IMG/VR virus record: IMGVR_UViG_3300021335_000067
Span: 1 to 28,854 of that record
Source of the DNA: a virus
Length of the DNA: 28,854 nucleotides
Direction: 5' to 3' (one strand)
The notes beneath the pieces are model-generated. The model was not told where the DNA came from and ran no database searches. It worked only from the letters and a program-made list of their open reading frames with translations. Position 1 is the stretch's first letter. Every line of letters starts with the position of its first letter. Of this stretch, positions 1 through 6,604 are shown piece by piece. The translations under genes and the position numbers were made by a program.

Positions 1-166
1 GTGAAGCCTTTAGTGTGGCTAGGTTGTCATCGTCAAGGATGAGGTCGATTGTGCAAGCACCGTTGCAATCTTGATAGGCTCCATCAAAACCCTGCATGTC
101 ACGGTTCTGTGGAAATACTTTTGCCCACTCGGCAATACCAGTTAGTTTTACTTTACGTGTAGCCAT
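1..166 (-). CDS. Putative phage single-stranded DNA-binding protein, N-terminal part
   Basis: The gene is cut by the left end of the window, so only about the first 55 residues are present, beginning MATRKVKLTGIAEWAKVF. The ATG at 166 is preceded by a strong GGAGGG ribosome site at 171-176. It follows the DNA polymerase gene by 14 bases on the same strand. The opening, with a VKLTG strand, an aromatic-rich stretch and then an acidic strand (TIDLILDDDN), resembles single-stranded DNA-binding proteins encoded beside the polymerase in marine T7-type phages. That identity rests on remembered resemblance and position. The oligonucleotide-binding core and the expected acidic tail lie outside the window. 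Confidence 0.5.
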   Translation of the reverse strand, partial: MATRKVKLTGIAEWAKVFPQNRDMQGFDGAYQDCNGACTIDLILDDDNLATLKAS

Positions 167-180
167 TTGGCCCTCCATTG

Positions 181-2028
181 TTAGTGTACGTCACTATAGC
201 GTTGACCATATTGAATATCAATACCCAAGTCAACATTTAATTTAAGTTCTTGATTAAGTTTTTCAATAGCCCAATTCAATACATCGCTGTGTTCATTCTG
301 TTCCCCTTGTTTTACTAGGTTGATAGACTCGTCATGAAACTGACCTATGATGTTTGGTCTACGTGTTCTGTAGTACGCAACCCACTTGTCAAAGCAGTAT
401 GCACCAGTTGATTGGTTAAGCGTAGAGAACACGTCCTTCTCATAACGAAGTGAATGCCAGAAACCACTGACAGGATTTTGTACCCACATCTCACCGTCGA
501 TCTTACGTATCTTTTGGGCCTCAGCAAAAGCCTTAACTGACCAGTTACGTTTCCAATAAGCATCGAGTAGTGCTTGAGCATGTGGTATCTTCATGCCAGT
601 AGTACGAGATAACTTAGCTGCACCTACGCCATAGGTAGCTGAGTAGTTTACAACTTTATAGTTTTTACGCATTGCTTTTAAGTCGTCTCGTTCGTTTCTG
701 TTATAGGCATCTATGTCGGATTGCGTGATAGCACCCGCATGTTTAGCCAAGTCTAAGTGTGGATCAAAACCTTCTTGAGACATTTCATGTACATACTTAG
801 GATCATATGGATACATATAGTGTCTCTTAGTTGTGTCTTCAAGGGATGTCATGTCAGCACCGCAAAGAACGTAACCCTCTGGAGCAATCAAGCAGCCACG
901 TATCTCTTTACCCCACGGTCTGTCTACCCCAGGAAGGTTGACCAAAGGTTTCTTATGTTTGAATCGTAAGGTGTTGGTAAGACCGTCAACCTCAGCACGA
1001 ACGTAGCCGCCTTGCTCGCACTCGATGAATGCCTCAAAGATTTTAAGTCTGTGTTGCATCACAGTCAAACCTTCAAGAACCTCAACAGCAGGATTACTTT
1101 CGGCAATTAGCTTTACTGAGTCGGTTAGTTCACCATCCTTACGGACTTGAGGAATCTTTCTCTCTTCACCAGTCTCCTTGTTCTTATCATACTTGAAAGT
1201 GCAAGGTTCCCAACCAAGTGAGTACAACCAATCTTTGACTTGGTCAGTAGAGTTGGGGTTAGGTTCATCCCAACCTTTGATAATCTCTACTTCACCATCA
1301 AAGTGTGGCGGAAGGTTGTTCTCTTGTAGGAGGTCAAACCAACGTTGTCCATGAGCAGATGGAGAACCATCCTGCTTGAAACAATTCTTTGGCTTTCTTT
1401 TCTTGGTGGTCACCTTGCGCTTTGGCATCACTTGAATAAGCTCTGCCTCTTTGTCAGACTTCTGTCTAGTCAAGTCCTCCACACATCTCTGTGCCAACTC
1501 GATATCCAATTTCCATCCGACTCGTTCCGCTACTGAAGCACAGTCCATCTTGAACTCTAGATAGCGGAAGAACTTGTCCAGCTGTTTCTTGTCCTTGTAG
1601 ATAAACATAAATCTTTTTAGAAGATTTTGCCACAATAGCCAGTTTATTTTTACATCCTCGGTACATCTGTGTGCATACTCCTTCTGAGTTAAGTTATGCC
1701 AATCATCAATCTGAGGTTTGGGTACACCAAAGTCCTCACCAAAAGACTCAAGGCCATGCTTAGGTCGGTCGTAGTTTATAACCCAAGACATAGGTAGTGT
1801 GTCAAAGAGACGTGCTGTCACCTTGATACCCAAGATCTTTTCTAGAAGTGGTACGTCATACCTGATAATGTTATGACCAATCAAACCACGTTGGTTTAAG
1901 ATCAGATCACGCATAGCAGAGTAGTCGTACAAAGTTGTATAGTCTTTACCATCATGGGTATAGGATAAGCAGTGTATCTTTGTAGCCTGATCAAGTAGTC
2001 CGTCAGCTTCTACATCAAATACAATCAT
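181..2028 (-). CDS. Family A DNA polymerase with 3'-5' exonuclease domain
   Basis: This replicative polymerase of 615 residues is shorter than the T7 enzyme (about 704). The N-terminal proofreading domain shows Exo I at D5/E7 (FDVEADG), Exo II around N53-D58 (GHNIIRYD) and a probable Exo III aspartate at D125, where the usual tyrosine four residues earlier is an arginine. The polymerase domain has motif A at D392 (CGADMTSLED), motif B at about 454-466 (RKNYKVVNYSATYG) and motif C H565-D566-E567. Residue Y462 aligns with E. coli Pol I F762 and T7 Y526. The ATG overlaps the stop of the helicase gene (ATGA at 2025-2028), so the two are probably translated as a coupled pair and act in one replisome. 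No 5'-3' nuclease domain is present, as in other phage enzymes of this type. Confidence 0.95.
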   Translation of the reverse strand: MIVFDVEADGLLDQATKIHCLSYTHDGKDYTTLYDYSAMRDLILNQRGLIGHNIIRYDVPLLEKILGIKVTARLFDTLPMSWVINYDRPKHGLESFGEDFGVPKPQIDDWHNLTQKEYAHRCTEDVKINWLLWQNLLKRFMFIYKDKKQLDKFFRYLEFKMDCASVAERVGWKLDIELAQRCVEDLTRQKSDKEAELIQVMPKRKVTTKKRKPKNCFKQDGSPSAHGQRWFDLLQENNLPPHFDGEVEIIKGWDEPNPNSTDQVKDWLYSLGWEPCTFKYDKNKETGEERKIPQVRKDGELTDSVKLIAESNPAVEVLEGLTVMQHRLKIFEAFIECEQGGYVRAEVDGLTNTLRFKHKKPLVNLPGVDRPWGKEIRGCLIAPEGYVLCGADMTSLEDTTKRHYMYPYDPKYVHEMSQEGFDPHLDLAKHAGAITQSDIDAYNRNERDDLKAMRKNYKVVNYSATYGVGAAKLSRTTGMKIPHAQALLDAYWKRNWSVKAFAEAQKIRKIDGEMWVQNPVSGFWHSLRYEKDVFSTLNQSTGAYCFDKWVAYYRTRRPNIIGQFHDESINLVKQGEQNEHSDVLNWAIEKLNQELKLNVDLGIDIQYGQRYSDVH

Positions 2029-3638
2029 GCTGCTATATCACTCCTCTCGTAAGGTATCTCTTCTGTCAGGATCGTTGTCTCTGGATCGTAGTAGACTGAA
2101 CCTGCTCTGCCCAACTTAGCAAATGGACGGTTCTTGTCAACAATAAATTCAGTGGTGTTCTGAAGTATTTCATCCTCGGACTCGGTGTCACGTTCAATCT
2201 TTACGCAGATAATTGCTTCCTCTTCAAGAGAGGCTGCATACTTTGTGCGTCCATCGTCGTTGACCTGTGATATAAATACCACACCGATGTTCAACTCCTT
2301 GGCAAGCTGCGCCATACGTGACCCAAGTGTGGTCAGAGTACTGGTAGCACCATCAACACCAGAGTTAGACAAGTAAGCCAGACGTTGTACGTGATCAACA
2401 AACACGAAGTCAGCACCGAAAGATGTGACTGCCATACGTGTGTAGTCAAGCAAGGTCAGAGGATCGTCATGCGACTGCATCTCAAAGATGATCGTCCTGT
2501 TGTTGTCAGAGTCAGCAATCTTGTTGGCTGCTGCTTCAACTTGATCAAGGGTGTAGCCATTGCGGTCTGCATCTTCTTTGGTACGGACGTTGACACCCAG
2601 CTCATACGTAGCCATAGCACGTAGGGTAGTGGACTTCATCTCTTCCATGTGAAGTAGAGCTACCTTGACACCCTCGTTGTGCAGTAAGCCAGTCTCGAAG
2701 TAACGGATCACCTCAGTCTTACCAGTACCACGGGGTGCTTTGATAAATGTCAGACCACCTTTAACCATGCCACGAATCTTTTCGTCAAGTCCTGCATGAC
2801 CAGTCGGTACATATTCGTAAGGATTTTCTGTGCGTAATGCATTAGAGAAGTCCTCACTCGAACAGAAGAAGTTCTCAGGGCTGTACCGCATGGGCTTCTT
2901 AGCTGCCCACATCAAGTCCTTACCATCACCTGCTTGCAAGAAGTCATTGGCATCCTTGTGCTTGGACATAGGGACATACCAGAACTTATCTGGGAATGCT
3001 TGGTATAACTTGTCAGCTGCCCTACGTCCTGCATGATCAAGCTCACCTGCGTAGATGATCTCTTTGAAGGACGACAGATAAAGGTGATTGTGTGCAATGA
3101 ACTTCTCACCGATACTTGCTGACGGCAGTGACTTCACGGGGAATGTCTTGCCCAGGATTTGATACAGTGATGCAGCATCGAACTCACCCTCGGTAAGATA
3201 GATACGTTGGGATGTACCTGCGTTGAACTCTGGACCGAACAGATGGTTCATGCCCATGCCCCGATCCTTAGTCCATGACTTAGACTTGTCATCCACCAGT
3301 CGGTACTTGACCGTGTGTGGATACTTGTAAGCATAACGTACAGGTCTGCCGTCTTCACCTTGCTGCAAGGCAATGCCATACAGTTCAGCTACATCAGCAT
3401 CAAGGCCACGTATGCCCTCATGTGTTTGTGACACTATGGGTATGTCCATAGGGTTTCTCCTTTCTTTCAAAGGATATTCAGCCTTCACCCATTCAAATAC
3501 CTCTGGCATATCCTTGGATGGGTAGGCTCTCGAACAAGAATGACAATGACCAAAACCGTCATCATTCCAATTAAAAGCGTCACTTGATCCGCAATCAGTG
3601 TACGGACAAGCTAAGTGTGGGTTGTCATTGTTTGCCAC
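2025..3638 (-). CDS. Primase-helicase (T7 gp4 type)
   Basis: This bifunctional replication protein has 537 residues. The start is a GTG at 3638 with an excellent GGAGGT site 5 bases upstream; an extension 16 codons further upstream lacks such a site. An N-terminal zinc finger has C11, C16, C32 and C35. A TOPRIM primase core follows with E150 (LTEGEFDAA) and a later YAGELDHAG segment in place of the usual DxD motif. The hexameric helicase domain shows Walker A at GTGKT (K307), Walker B at D415 (FVFVDH) and a sensor-like VVFISQVND. A C-terminal basic segment (VDKNRPFAKLG) may provide the arginine finger. It would unwind DNA ahead of the adjacent polymerase and lay primers. The 5' end overlaps the preceding small gene by 14 bases. 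Confidence 0.93.
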   Translation of the reverse strand: MANNDNPHLACPYTDCGSSDAFNWNDDGFGHCHSCSRAYPSKDMPEVFEWVKAEYPLKERRNPMDIPIVSQTHEGIRGLDADVAELYGIALQQGEDGRPVRYAYKYPHTVKYRLVDDKSKSWTKDRGMGMNHLFGPEFNAGTSQRIYLTEGEFDAASLYQILGKTFPVKSLPSASIGEKFIAHNHLYLSSFKEIIYAGELDHAGRRAADKLYQAFPDKFWYVPMSKHKDANDFLQAGDGKDLMWAAKKPMRYSPENFFCSSEDFSNALRTENPYEYVPTGHAGLDEKIRGMVKGGLTFIKAPRGTGKTEVIRYFETGLLHNEGVKVALLHMEEMKSTTLRAMATYELGVNVRTKEDADRNGYTLDQVEAAANKIADSDNNRTIIFEMQSHDDPLTLLDYTRMAVTSFGADFVFVDHVQRLAYLSNSGVDGATSTLTTLGSRMAQLAKELNIGVVFISQVNDDGRTKYAASLEEEAIICVKIERDTESEDEILQNTTEFIVDKNRPFAKLGRAGSVYYDPETTILTEEIPYERSDIAA

Positions 3639-3867
3639 GATTAACCTCCAATCTGAAAGCCCCCTCGGGACTCTCCATTGCAGCATACAGATCTACGAGC
3701 TGTTGTAAAGACATAATTATAACATCATTCTTATCAGTCTTTTCGTTGTACTGCATCATGTATACACGGCCATCATCACTGATGATCACACTCACATCCT
3801 CGAACCTATCCTTCTCGTCAAGGGTACGGATGAATGCATGATCATATTCTAATTCAACTGTGTACAT
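3625..3867 (-). CDS. Small hypothetical protein before primase-helicase
   Basis: This protein of 80 residues begins MYTVELEYDHAFIRTLDE and I do not recognise it. It looks like a small alpha/beta protein: an N-terminal strand, an acidic middle (DEKDRFEDVSVIISDDG) and a helix near 54-64 (SLQQLVDLYAA). The ATG shares its A with the upstream stop (TAATG at 3866-3869), and the 3' end overlaps the helicase start by 14 bases, so it sits in a tightly coupled replication operon. There are no metal-binding motifs or membrane segments. A role in replication is only suggested by position. Confidence 0.7.
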   Translation of the reverse strand: MYTVELEYDHAFIRTLDEKDRFEDVSVIISDDGRVYMMQYNEKTDKNDVIIMSLQQLVDLYAAMESPEGAFRLEVNRGKQ

Positions 3868-4238
3868 TATTCTTCCTTCAAACAGAACTCGCAGAAGTCA
3901 GATTGCGCTGGGCCACCACAAGATACGCACTTATTTGTACCAAACTCATACTCTGTAAGCTCGTCTGCTTCGTACTTGATGTGGTCTTGTATAAAGTCAT
4001 AGACTACCTGAAGATCTAGCTTGGCTGCCGCACAGTAAAGAACTAGCTTCAACCCTTCTTCTTGCAGTAGGTTCCTGCACTTCTCATCCATGTGAAACTG
4101 ATAGGTTGCGCTACCATCCTCATGTTCTTTGACTTCTTCTACACCGATAATTCCAGCATCTTTATTATGTTGTGTCATTAAAGCACATCCTTCTTCTGGT
4201 GGACCACTAACTAGTCCATGACATGACGGACATTTCAT
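3867..4238 (-). CDS. Zinc-ribbon small protein
   Basis: This protein of 123 residues has cysteine pairs at both ends: CPSC at residues 3-6, and CVSCGG with CEFC near the C-terminus. The last four cysteines (C-x2-C then C-x2-C) form a typical zinc ribbon. The middle is an alpha/beta segment (DGSATYQFHMDEKCRNLLQ) of a style common in small phage proteins. Its ATG overlaps the thyX stop (ATGA at 4235-4238), and its stop overlaps the next start (TAATG). Function is unknown; a nucleic-acid-binding or protein-binding role is an inference from the ribbon. Confidence 0.75.
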   Translation of the reverse strand: MKCPSCHGLVSGPPEEGCALMTQHNKDAGIIGVEEVKEHEDGSATYQFHMDEKCRNLLQEEGLKLVLYCAAAKLDLQVVYDFIQDHIKYEADELTEYEFGTNKCVSCGGPAQSDFCEFCLKEE

Positions 4239-4927
4239 TCTGCATATTCCCTCAATGCTTCCCAGGATATTGGATACAGGTTTTCCATCTCCTCGTCAAT
4301 AGCATCTGCAACTACACGAGTCTCTGCCTGTGTGTCATCCTTACAACGTAGGCTGCACATCTTGGCAAAGGCAAAGAGTGAACCAGACCAATACCACTCA
4401 GTCATTATAGACTGTGGCAATACCATACGTGCTTGTTCAGGTGCTACACCAGCTCTCAGAAGTTCCCTGTAGCAATACAAAGCATCTTGATATGCAAGAG
4501 ATGGCATAGGGTAATCCCCATCATCAGGTATGTCCTCCCAGTGTTTATCAAGATCAACTGTACCATCACTACCCTGCTTCTTGTCAGCACTACGTCCACG
4601 CCATACAGGTGGCGTGTAGAACTCTGGCTCATCATCCACATACCTACGGCTGATCTCATTCCAAGGCATGTACTCGTGCTTGACTAGCTGACGTGCTACA
4701 AACACAGGTGCCTTAACATGGAAGGTAGCAAAGGCATGGTTGAATGGTGACTTGTGTTTGTGCTTGGCTAGGTACATGATCAGTCTACAATCTTTGGCAG
4801 ACAGTGCCTTGGCCTCACCGTTGTGTATCCTAGGTAGCCAGTCAGACTTCTTACCAAAGCTAACCCTAGCTGCATTCACCACTGATAGGTCACTGCCCAT
4901 GTGGTCTATGTACGTTACTTCAATCAT
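4235..4927 (-). CDS. thyX: Flavin-dependent thymidylate synthase ThyX
   Basis: ThyX methylates dUMP to dTMP using methylenetetrahydrofolate, FAD and NADPH, feeding phage DNA synthesis. The product is 230 residues, a normal family length. Family signatures are the N-terminal NAARVSFGKKSDW block, HKSPFNHAFATFHVKAPVF, and R79-Q80 through Y96 (RQLVKHEYMPWNEISRRY), which aligns with the RHRxxSxNxxSxRY signature. Here the RHR triplet reads K83-H84-E85 and the first signature serine is proline, while N90, E91, S93, R95 and Y96 are kept. A late QARMVLPQS motif is also present. ATG 4927 is preferred to the upstream TTG at 4948 because it overlaps the upstream stop as ATGA. The gene lies between small genes in the replication operon. 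Confidence 0.93.
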   Translation of the reverse strand: MIEVTYIDHMGSDLSVVNAARVSFGKKSDWLPRIHNGEAKALSAKDCRLIMYLAKHKHKSPFNHAFATFHVKAPVFVARQLVKHEYMPWNEISRRYVDDEPEFYTPPVWRGRSADKKQGSDGTVDLDKHWEDIPDDGDYPMPSLAYQDALYCYRELLRAGVAPEQARMVLPQSIMTEWYWSGSLFAFAKMCSLRCKDDTQAETRVVADAIDEEMENLYPISWEALREYAE

Positions 4928-5094
4928 TTTACTTTCACCCCCAGACAAGCAACTGCTTCACCCTGATGTCTTACCAAGACTTGTGCCTCATCAAGTGCAG
5001 CAATGCAATCTTCATTTTTAGAATAGGTACTCAACTGGTAGTAGTCAATACCTTGACTGCTTGTTAGTTGAAACCATACCAATACCCAAACCAT
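4924..5094 (-). CDS. Small secreted or membrane-anchored protein with two cysteines
   Basis: This reading frame of 56 residues fills the gap between thyX and the preceding gene exactly. It starts with a TAATG overlap at 5094-5096 and ends with an ATGA overlap at 4924-4927. The N-terminus is hydrophobic (MVWVLVWFQL), followed by a polar region with cysteines at C30 and C50 spaced like a disulfide pair around a helix (ALDEAQVLV). I do not recognise a function. The cysteine layout resembles the small protein encoded at 14651-14839 on the other arm. The exact double overlap is the main reason to accept it as a gene. Confidence 0.7.
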   Translation of the reverse strand: MVWVLVWFQLTSSQGIDYYQLSTYSKNEDCIAALDEAQVLVRHQGEAVACLGVKVK

Positions 5095-5312
5095 TAGTCA
5101 TACCTCTTTACTTTCCAGTTCACCCAGCACTCAAGACAATGCCCCTTTCCAAGGAACAAGTCAATAGCAAATACAAGGTGAGGTAAACCATCACGTTTTC
5201 TCTGCCAGTTCCTAGCACTGAATGTTTGTTGACCTTGACCACCAAGCATCTTGTTTAACCTGATGGACATTCTAACCAAGCGTTTATAAATCTTATTGTA
5301 TCGGACCTTCAT
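5094..5312 (-). CDS. Small basic hypothetical protein
   Basis: From ATG 5312 the product is 72 residues and rich in arginine and lysine (MKVRYNKIYKRLVRMSIRLN). It has a QRKRDGLPHLVFAIDLFLGKGHCLECW segment, quoted here in outline, with one CxxC pair (HCLEC) near the C-terminus. An alternative ATG at 5321 and a TTG at 5336 extend it slightly; 5312 has a GGGA-type site but none is decisive. The 5' end overlaps the preceding gene by about 20 bases, and the stop overlaps the next start as TAATG. Basic charge and a CxxC suggest nucleic-acid contact, but nothing specific can be assigned. Confidence 0.6.
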   Translation of the reverse strand: MKVRYNKIYKRLVRMSIRLNKMLGGQGQQTFSARNWQRKRDGLPHLVFAIDLFLGKGHCLECWVNWKVKRYD

Positions 5313-5481
5313 ACCAATCATCCCAAGTTTCTGCAAGCTGATTGTGGAACTCCACGTCAGCTGCCATTAAAAATAAAAGATGAGCAAGCTCAGGTGCATA
5401 CTCATCCTTGAGTGTTCCATCTTGGAAACACTTACCCCAGTGGCGGAACGTATCCGCAGGTATCTCTCTAGGTTTCTTCAT
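5293..5481 (-). CDS. Small acidic hypothetical protein downstream of integrase
   Basis: This protein of 62 residues begins MKKPREIPADTFRHWGKCF. It is mostly helical, with a leucine-rich middle (PELAHLLFLMAADVEFHNQL) and a tryptophan-rich acidic tail (ETWDDWYEGP). The ATG overlaps the integrase stop as ATGA at 5478-5481, so translation is probably coupled to the integrase. No catalytic or metal motif is visible. A small protein coupled to an integrase could be an excisionase, but it lacks the basic winged-helix character expected, so I leave the function open. Confidence 0.65.
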   Translation of the reverse strand: MKKPREIPADTFRHWGKCFQDGTLKDEYAPELAHLLFLMAADVEFHNQLAETWDDWYEGPIQ

Positions 5482-6362
5482 TCTCGTACTCTCCGATCTA
5501 GTGCAGCTCTCGCAGTCTTCAAGCTGAACTTGTTGTAGGGGTTGAGGCTCTGCACATTCTTATGTCCAGATACCGATTGAATTGCAAGGTGATCTACCCC
5601 ACTCTCGATCATCTGTACAATGGCAGTCTTTCTCAGGTCACCCACACGCAGATCGTCAGGCAGTCCTATAGCGTCCTTAACTTCTCCAAGCAGGGTAGTC
5701 ATCTGAGCAATCGTTAGCGGCCTGTAGGCGTTGTCCTGTGGCCTGTGGTGAGGTACTACGTACGGTTGGAAGTCCCAGTCCTCCTTCTGCTGCTTGAGCA
5801 TGGTGATTAGGTTGTCAGGAATTGGTAGCTCAACAGTAGCACCACGCTTACTCTGTGTGATTGTCACCACACCCTCGTCTAGGTCAAGGTTATCCCAAGT
5901 GAGGTTGCGTATGTCTACTGGACGTTGACCCCACTCGTAACACATCAAGACTATCAGTCCTATGTTTCTCCAATTAAAGTTGGTAAAGGCAGTGTCAAGA
6001 AACTTCATAACCTGCTCATGTGTCCAGACCACAGACCGTGGCTCACTTGTACGCTTACGTACTCGTGACATGGGGTTGACCGTGAGCTTCTCCATTGTGA
6101 TCAGGTAGTTCATTACGACAGAGAAGATACGTGCATTATGATTCGCATTGGCAGTGGATGTCTCCGACTCCCAAGTATCATAGATCTCAGTGCATAATGG
6201 TACGTTGATGTTGTGGATCGAGATGTTGCCCAAGGTTCTACCATTTACAGACATACGACAGAAAGAATTAAGTGCTGTCTCATAACCCTTCTGTGAGGAT
6301 GCTGCAAGAGAAGCGAACTGTCTGGTATGTAGGTATTCGTTTACGGCTGTCTTGAATCTCAT
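5478..6362 (-). CDS. int: Tyrosine recombinase / integrase
   Basis: Site-specific integrase of 294 residues. The N-terminal half is a SAM-like core-binding domain (SSQKGYETALNSFCRMSV). The catalytic half contains R147 (GQRPVDI), K172 (TQSKRGATVEL), R244 (GDLRKTA), H267 (SGHKNVQ) and nucleophile Y276 (NPYNKF). The spacings R244-H267 and H267-Y276 fit the family. The box II histidine of the usual HxLR is glycine (G241-D-L-R). ATG 6362 has an AGGAAAG site; an upstream TTG at 6386 is less likely. It lies just downstream of a complete tRNA-Arg gene on the same strand, the classic place for a phage attachment site, and should allow insertion into a host tRNA gene. A promoter at 6572-6600 probably drives tRNA and integrase together. 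Confidence 0.93.
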   Translation of the reverse strand: MRFKTAVNEYLHTRQFASLAASSQKGYETALNSFCRMSVNGRTLGNISIHNINVPLCTEIYDTWESETSTANANHNARIFSVVMNYLITMEKLTVNPMSRVRKRTSEPRSVVWTHEQVMKFLDTAFTNFNWRNIGLIVLMCYEWGQRPVDIRNLTWDNLDLDEGVVTITQSKRGATVELPIPDNLITMLKQQKEDWDFQPYVVPHHRPQDNAYRPLTIAQMTTLLGEVKDAIGLPDDLRVGDLRKTAIVQMIESGVDHLAIQSVSGHKNVQSLNPYNKFSLKTARAALDRRVRE

Positions 6363-6406
6363 ATCTTTCCTATCCAGTGAGAACAATCGTCATGTGGATC
6401 ATCCAT
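6359..6406 (-). CDS. Possible 15-codon leader peptide before integrase
   Basis: A short frame reading MDDPHDDCSHWIGKI lies between tRNA-Arg and the integrase. It has a better ribosome site (TAGGAGTT, 7 bases before the ATG at 6406) than the integrase itself, and its TGA overlaps the integrase ATG as ATGA. It could act as a translational-coupling leader that sets integrase output. It is too short to judge by composition, so the call rests on the ribosome site and exact overlap. Confidence 0.35.
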   Translation of the reverse strand: MDDPHDDCSHWIGKI

Positions 6407-6422
6407 GTCTAACTCCTAGGCT

Positions 6423-6499
6423 TGGCCCACCCCGCAGGACTCGAACCTGCAACCCCCTGATTAGAAGTCAGATGCTCTATCCAGTTGAGCTAGGGGTGG
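6423..6499 (-). tRNA. tRNA-Arg (anticodon TCT), CCA encoded
   Basis: A complete cloverleaf can be drawn. The acceptor stem CCACCCC/GGGGTGG has seven pairs with a G discriminator and an encoded CCA. The D arm is GCTC...GAGC. The anticodon stem TCTGA/TCAGG holds loop CTTCTAA with TCT at 34-36, and the T stem is GCAGG/CCTGC around TTCGAGT. It would read AGA and, by wobble, AGG; AGA codons are frequent in the right-arm genes. Phage genes lie on both sides, so this is either a working phage tRNA, the attP identity block for the adjacent integrase, or both. A promoter sits about 75 bases upstream. Confidence 0.95.
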
Positions 6500-6513
6500 C
6501 GAACCTAAAGTTA

Positions 6514-6572
6514 TACTTAAAGTATTTATTATTTCTACTAAAATAATTAAATACCTTAAGTTACTTTAAGTA
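6514..6572. promoter_or_regulatory. Paired TACTTWAAGTA palindromes (candidate operators)
   Basis: Two 11-base near-perfect palindromes flank an AT-rich stretch: TACTTAAAGTA at 6514-6524 and TACTTTAAGTA at 6562-6572. A related TACCTTAAGTT lies at 6552-6562. The right one overlaps the -10 box of the tRNA-integrase promoter and the left one lies just before the tRNA 5' end. The same palindrome occurs in the central control region (12786-12808). Confidence 0.6.
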
Positions 6573-6600
6573 TATATGGGGTAGCACTTCATGTTGTCAA
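6572..6600 (-). promoter_or_regulatory. Sigma70-type promoter for tRNA-Arg and integrase
   Basis: On the minus strand a perfect TTGACA (6600-6595) is followed after 17-18 bases by an ATATAT/TATATA box (6577-6571). It points at the tRNA and integrase. The -10 box overlaps the palindrome TACTTTAAGTA (6562-6572), suggesting control by a protein bound there. The sequence from CCCCTTGAC through the -10 region resembles the rightward promoter at 12668. Confidence 0.7.
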
Positions 6601-6604
6601 GGGG

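Noticed and set aside
6352-6546. Plus-strand frame of 64 codons reading PPRRTRTCNPLIRSQMLYPV
   Set aside because: It is the antisense of tRNA-Arg; this peptide is a well-known artefact of annotating over a tRNA.
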